This document shows positions 58,610 to 64,000 of a DNA stretch of 64,000 nt, piece after piece. The DNA lies in assembly GCA_017979445.1 (NCBI GenBank), contig CM030710.1, positions 17,594,248-17,658,247 on the forward strand. Reading direction: 5' to 3'. This DNA is from Akebia trifoliata (Eukaryota > Streptophyta > Magnoliopsida > Ranunculales > Lardizabalaceae). The notes below the pieces were generated by a model, which saw nothing but the letters and a program-made list of their open reading frames with translations, was not told the DNA's origin and searched no databases. The translations under genes and the position numbers were made by a program. Numbering within the stretch: the stretch's first letter is position 1; each line of letters begins with the position of its first letter.

Positions 58610-61600
58610 TAATCTGGGATTATTGGAAATAAAAAGCACTCTAACGGACCTAACCCCTCCTCCAAAAAAAAATAGGCTTGCCAAGCTAGAAAACCAAGTC
58701 AAAAACGTTACCAAATGGCTAGAGAAGATAGTGAAAGATTCGTTGACGAACAAAACCTCTTGGAAAAAAACTCTAAAGGCACAAGAAAAAGAACCAGAGT
58801 TTAGAGATGGAGAAGACAATTCCTCCAACACTGGAAACGACTCTAACGATACTAGTAAGGATCCCATGAAACTTTGAAAATCGACTTTAAAGTTTATTTA
58901 CCTATTTATGATGGGGCGATTGATGTGGATAAACTGGATGGGTGGATTGATTGATTAGAAACTTATTATACTTTAAATAGGTATTCTAGTACACAAAAGA
59001 TCAATTTTGCAAGTCTGAAACTATCAAGTCATGCTCTCACATGGTGGAAGTCGTACCGAAAACACCATGATGTGGCAAAATTGACATGGAATATATTCAA
59101 AGGTATGTTGCGAACGCAATTCTACCCCATAGGCTATGAGGATGAACATTGGTACAAGTAGTAGCACCTCAGGCAGAAGTTTGGGTAGTTGGTACAAGAA
59201 TACACTACAAAATTTCATAATCAGGCTTTAGTTCTGGATATTGACGTCAATGACCATGTAGTCTTCATGAAATACATCGGGGGTCTTGCGGTATATACGG
59301 AAGGAATTGAAGTTGTTCACCGTAGAGACTATCGAAGACGTTGTATTGAAGGCCATTTTCATTGAGGCGAGAAATAAGAAATCTGATAAGAAAGATTACA
59401 AACTAAAACAGGGGAATAAGTCAATCTAGAAGGAGGGCAAAAAAGGGGAGCAATGGAAGGAGGGATCGTCCTCCAAAAAGAACTATTGTGACCTCAGAGG
59501 GCATGTGAAGGATAAGTGTTGGGCACTTCACCCTAAATTACGACTGAAGAATGGGAAAAATAAAGAGGGCAGGAAGGACAAGAAAACAACCACCTTGGCC
59601 ATGCAACATGTAGAAGAGATTCCAAAGGTACAAACTGCGAATACCAAACTTGCTCTTATGATCAGACCAGTAGAGTCCTTAGAACACAATGACCGAGAAG
59701 AATTGTTTAGTGTAAGAATTCAGGTGAAACAAAGCATGGTAATGGTTATCGTAGATCCAGGTAGTCAAAAAAACTTAATTTCATAATCTGTAGTACAAAA
59801 GCTGGGGTTGGAGACTACACCTCACCCTCGACCATACCCCTTGGGGTGGATTCAGAAAGACGTGGAGATGAAGATCACAAAATAATGCACCTTCAAGTTT
59901 GCGATCACTGAACGATATATTGATGAAGTAACATGTGAGGTAATACCATTGGATGTGTGTCAGGTAATCTTGAGTAGTCCATACTTATGAAACCGAGATG
60001 TGATCCACTACCGACGTCTTCGCAAATATAAGTTTTATCAAAAATGGAAAATAATTCCATATTAATGCCTGCAAGGAGCAGACTCTGTTGACAGCAACTC
60101 AAGTCAAGAGGATGGTTAATGCATACGAGAAATTCGTATTGTTGATGATTAGGCCTCAAGAATAGAATGTGGTAACTGTGACATTATCCGCTATGTCTTT
60201 GTCTCTTAAGCAACAAATCGAGATTGAGAAGCTATAGGAAGAATATACCGACTTATTTCAAGACATCAAAGGGTTGCCATCGCGAAGGGTTGTAGAACAT
60301 GATATCCAGTTTGTCGGGGACTCACCTTTACCCAATTTGGGTTTGTATCACACATCTATCATAGAATCCGAAGAGATAAAAAGGCAAATTCAAGAACTTC
60401 TTAAGCAAGGAGTTATCAAGCCCAGTTGTTCGACTTGTGGTTCGCTAGTATTACTTGTACCAAAGAAGGACGGCAATTGGGGGATGCGTATCAATTTTCG
60501 AGCATTAAACAAAATAACCATTAAGAATCGATACCCATTACCAAGGATTGATGATCGTTTGCATGAGGATACTTTTCGGTTGCTAAAACGAAAGATATCT
60601 GAAGCACCAATGCTAGCATTACCAAACCTGTAGAGGCCTTTTGAGGTTGAAGCAGATGCCGCTAACTATGCATTGGGAGCTATTTTAATATAGGATGGAA
60701 GACCAGTGGCCTATCATTCAAAGATATTCAGTGGGCCAATTTTGAACTATCCAACTTATGATAAGGAACTCTACGTGTTGCATCAGTCCATGAAGCATTA
60801 AAGAGTTTACTTGTTTGGGAAGGAAGTTGTGGTTCATTCTGATCATAAATCTCTTCAATTTTTGTCTACACAATCCAAGTTACAGCAATCTCGACACATG
60901 AAGTGGATGTCATACCTACAACAATTTAACATCATCATCAAGTACACAAAGGGAGTGACCAATATATTAGCAAGCATGTTGTCTAGACCCCCTATTTCAG
61001 TAAATTTCGCATTATTGGTGGCAATGCAAATCCAACCTATGGTTCTTTTTGAGTACGCAAAAGGGTATGACACAGACGTCGATTTTGGTTCTGATTATCA
61101 TAAGCTACTACAAGATCAGACAAGTGAGTTTCAGCTGAAAGATGGGTTGATGTACAAGGGAATACTTTTGTGTATTCCAAAGGATGCCGATTGAGTGCAT
61201 TGGATTCGTGAAGCTCATATTTCTAGAGTGGCAAGACATTTTGAGGTCGAGAAGACCTTGCTCAATCTTCGGCGTTATGTCCATCGGCCGAAGATGCAAC
61301 TCAATGTCTCACATTTTATCCAAGGTTGTGTTTTGCGCAACATCTCAAAGCCTTCCAACATATAGGTAGGATTGTATCTACCATTACTAGTCCCTAACCA
61401 GCCTTGGGAGAGTATTTTGATGGATTTTTTAGGGGGATTACCAAAAACTAAGTCTAGACATGATTATCTATATGTGAATGTAGATCAATTCAGCAAGATG
61501 GTTATTCTTATTCCATGTAAAAAGACTGTTATAGGAGAGGGGGTGGCCAAGTTGTTCTTTTAGCATGTCTGAAAACATTTTAGACTTCCCGTATCGATTA

Positions 61601-62450
61601 TCTCTGATAGAGATAGTCAATTTCTCAGACATTTTTTGAGGTCCTTATGGGGAATGATGGATACCCGACTAAAACGGAGTACAACTTTCCATCCGCAAAC
61701 CAATGGACAAACCGAAGTCGTCAACCGAACCATGGTGCATCTATTGTGGGCCACTATAATTCCAAGCATCCGAAGACTTGGGATGATAGTCTCCCATACT
61801 TACAATTTGCCTTTAATAAGGTAGTGCATAGTTCCACATTGAAGTTGCCTTTTGAAATGTGTTTGGGTTATTTGCCTCAAAGTCCTTTTGACGTGGCATT
61901 CACTGTAAGTGGCAAACAATTGGGTGGAAAGGAAGAAGAGAATCATGCTCGAGTACAGAAATTTTTAGAGCGAATCAGTAAGGTTCATACATAAGTTGAA
62001 GCACAATTGCATAGGTCTCAACAGAAGTATAAAGCTCGCCATGACAAGCACCAAGTTCCATGCACATTCAAAGAGGACGACCTTGTTGGTTGTGTCTTGG
62101 CAAGGAACCGTTGCATGGTGAAGGCAAGAAACTCATGCCTATTCGCTATGGGCCGTTCCGAATTATCAAACAAATTGGTGCTAATGCCTTTCAACTTGAC
62201 TTGCCGCCTTATATGCACATGTATTCAATCATCAATGTTGAATACTTGAAATTATTTGAACCATCACTCACTCCTTCATGATGACGCTAACAAAGACACT
62301 CGTCTCCCATCGATTGATAATCTATGGATTGACCGTGTAGACCCTTTGAAGGAGGAATACATTCTCGAAAGGAAGGTGACAAAAATACAACGAGGTCAGT
62401 ATGACTCTTTTCGTATTGGCAAAAAGAGACAACTACCTAGCTAGTCCAAG
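58610..62450 (+). mobile_element. Decayed Ty3/gypsy element G3 (gag, protease, truncated RT, RNase H, integrase)
   Basis: Plus strand. Gag core at 58870-59300 (HALTWWKSYRKHH, QFYPIGYE), knuckle near 59490-59520 (CDLRGHVKDKCW, shortened). Protease at 59700-60000 (VIVDPGSQKNLIS). RT N-terminal part at 60270-60560 ([31 protein letters not shown]). The RT then jumps to the RNase H junction ([17 protein letters not shown]). RNase H runs to about 61000; the integrase has [40 protein letters not shown] and [14 protein letters not shown]. The C-terminal module is at 62060-62440. Many stops and frameshifts; inactive. No 5' LTR recognised. Confidence 0.85.
60274..60640 (+). pseudogene. G3 reverse transcriptase with its palm deleted
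   Basis: The frame is open from the pre-RT segment through [10 protein letters not shown] and then directly into [15 protein letters not shown], which normally lies over 200 residues later, just before RNase H. The YxDD catalytic box and the other palm motifs are therefore missing without breaking the frame. This looks like one internal deletion of roughly 0.7 kb (inferred from family spacing). Confidence 0.75.
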
Positions 62451-62522
62451 TGATACAATCGAGACAGGGGGACCAAAACGTTCTCTCATTTACAGTTTTC
62501 GATTTAGCAAGAGCTAAATCCC

Positions 62523-63035
62523 CTAAAAGAGGGGAGCCATGATTCAAGAGGATCTATATGCATAGTATAGTAAATTTGGCATAACTTTGTCATAGGGACT
62601 CGGAATTCGACGATTCCAAAGGTGTTAGAAAGAAAACTCAGAGGGCTACGTGATCGAATGCCCAGAGGAATCAGAGAGCTACCCCTCTGAAATCACAGTC
62701 AAAGTTGTACTTTCTATTTATAGAATCTTAGACCGCGAATAACTTTAATCCGATTGTGATTTTGAAGTTGTGGCAGAAGAGAGTTTTAACGTACTTAGGA
62801 TTCTTAATCCAATTAGGAAGTAATTAGGACTTTACTATTTTTAGACTTACTATAAATAACATTTACTATTTATAGTAAGTACGCAATTAGAATAGAACTA
62901 GGTTTTGTTTGTTCTTTCTTCTTTTATAAAAACCGTTGCAACTCCGTTTTGGAGAGAGAGATAAAAAAGTGGACACTTTATTCTTCTTCAACTATTTTAA
63001 TCTTGTTCTTCATTACCGAGGATTGTTTAGATTAC
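62523..63035 (+). repeat. Polypurine tract and start of G3 3' LTR
   Basis: AAAAGAGGGGAGCC at about 62525-62538 is followed by TGATTCAAGAGG at 62540, the likely LTR start. A TATA-like TTTTATAAAAA lies near 62926. The right end is unclear because a MITE interrupts at 63036; the sequence after it may be the continuation. Confidence 0.55.
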
Positions 63036-63245
63036 TAGGGCTATCAATGGATCGGATCAGACCTGAAATTTGAACTAACCATTAATGAGATTAGTCTTGA
63101 ATCACTTATATCAATGTGTTTGAGATACATAAATGATTTATATCTTATCTAACATTTAAAATGACAAATCCAATAGGGTCCAGGTCCAAAATTTTCCATC
63201 AGATTGGTACAAATCCAATCTGAACTCGATCCATTGATAGTCCTA
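63036..63245. mobile_element. Small MITE (about 210 bp) in LTR-like sequence
   Basis: TAGGGCTATCAATGGATCGG at the left and the inverse (CGATCCATTGATAGTCCTA) at the right. The inverted match extends two bases outward (AC/GT). hAT-like termini, but no matching 8 bp duplication was seen. Confidence 0.75.
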
Positions 63246-63963
63246 GTCTCCACCACATAACATAATTGATACCTCCCAAGGGGATCTCAACCTTTTTTGT
63301 GTTCTTTCCTCTCTTGGGCTTTCTACCCATCCTGATGTAGAACATCTTGCATTGGAATTCCTTGAAAAGAAAGATAGAAAGAAGAAAAATATTAATTCAT
63401 CTAGAACTAGGTCCACTCAATCATCCAAGATGCCAAATCCCAACCCAACCACACCTTTCTTATGGGCCTAATCTGAAGTCCAACTGATTGGGTTTTATCA
63501 ATTAAGATTTCTACTTATATCTTTTTAGTCCAAATAGTACTAGGAAAGTAGTTAAGAGTATTTTATTTAACGTACGTCTAGTTCCCCTAATTCAATTAGG
63601 AAAGAGTTTTTATTTGTTATTTTTAGATTAGGATTACTATTTCTTTTCCTTATTGAATAAGGAGGATTTCCCTATAAATAGAGACCTCCTAAGAGTATTG
63701 TAATTAATTCAATTATCAATTAAAATAAATATTTTTCTCTAAAATTTTATTGTTTTCTCTGCCTCTTGTGGAATCAAGAGTGTGTTCTCTTCTTCCTTGA
63801 ACAATCAACGATTTTATTCGCTTCCACTTCTTCACATCCCTAGTGATGACCTCAAGGGCTCCCCCACCATTGGCATCATACATTCTTGAAGCTGCCACTG
63901 TCTTCTCTAAAGATTCACTCGTGTTTCCTCGCTCTGGTGCCGTTTGACAACTAGTTTGCTACA
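63246..63963 (+). repeat. LTR-like sequence ending in a possible primer binding site
   Basis: CTATAAATAG at 63672-63681 is a TATA box with a transcribed-leader-like stretch after it. TGGTGCCGTTTGACA at about 63938 resembles a PBS and is followed by an ATG at 63964. Either this is the tail of the G3 LTR region or the 5' LTR of another element continuing past the window. Confidence 0.4.
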
Positions 63964-64000
63964 ATGACCGAAGCCAAAACCATAACCCCTCGCCTATGTA
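63964..64000 (+). CDS. Possible start of a retroelement ORF, cut by the window end
   Basis: An ATG followed by 12 open codons just after the PBS-like motif. Too short to identify; position is the only argument. Confidence 0.25.
   Translation, partial: MTEAKTITPRLC

Noticed and set aside
63030..63250. Assigning the small MITE to hAT with certainty
   Set aside because: Termini look hAT-like, but flanks TAGATTAC and GTCTCCAC do not form an 8 bp duplication.

Overview
The window is nuclear DNA of a flowering plant. It has spliced genes with GT-AG introns (a SYP2-clade syntaxin, and fragments of exportin-7, a C45-type acyltransferase and a FAR1-related gene). Most of the rest is plant LTR retrotransposons of the Tat/Ogre, Athila and other Ty3/gypsy lineages, plus a LINE, a hAT MITE and other foldback elements. 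The species cannot be named from the sequence. A 100-base run of N (1045-1144) joins two contigs.

Layout. 1-1044: an internal piece of a Tat/Ogre pol gene, about 99% identical to 16391-17432. 1166-5773: three minus-strand gene pieces (exportin-7 exon, two acyltransferase exons, the 3' part of a FAR1-related gene), the last cut off by the next element. 5774-about 20580: a large Ogre-type element (E1) with 5' LTR, PBS, 3 kb leader, ORF1, gag, protease, G-patch, RT, RNase H, a second RNase H, integrase and a repeat-rich 3' UTR; no 3' LTR is visible. 20940-21660: a minus-strand Tat remnant. 22539-25533: a solo LTR. 26740-43600: an Athila-type element on the minus strand, split inside its RNase H by a related but coding-free Ogre-like element (E2, 30204-42584). 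E2 itself carries two further solo LTRs and a long-TIR MITE.

47565-57350: the 3' half of a SYP2-clade syntaxin gene (minus strand), with at least five intact exons. Its 7.9 kb intron is filled by a decayed LINE, which is interrupted by a fourth solo LTR (perfect TSD) and a 357 bp hAT MITE (perfect 8 bp TSD). 58610-62450: a decayed Ty3/gypsy element with an RT deletion, followed by LTR-like sequence, a small MITE, and what may be the start of another retroelement running off the window.

Two themes stand out. First, insertions are deeply nested, so their order can be read from target-site duplications. Second, breaks in the E1 reading frame are mostly 1-base losses in homopolymer runs that the near-identical fragment at 1-1044 does not share, so some apparent pseudogenization may be consensus error. 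No microbial defence system, CRISPR array or other clearly novel coding system is present. The most interesting structures are the Ogre pair (coding element plus coding-free relative), the tandem repeats in the E1 3' UTR, and the nested syntaxin intron.
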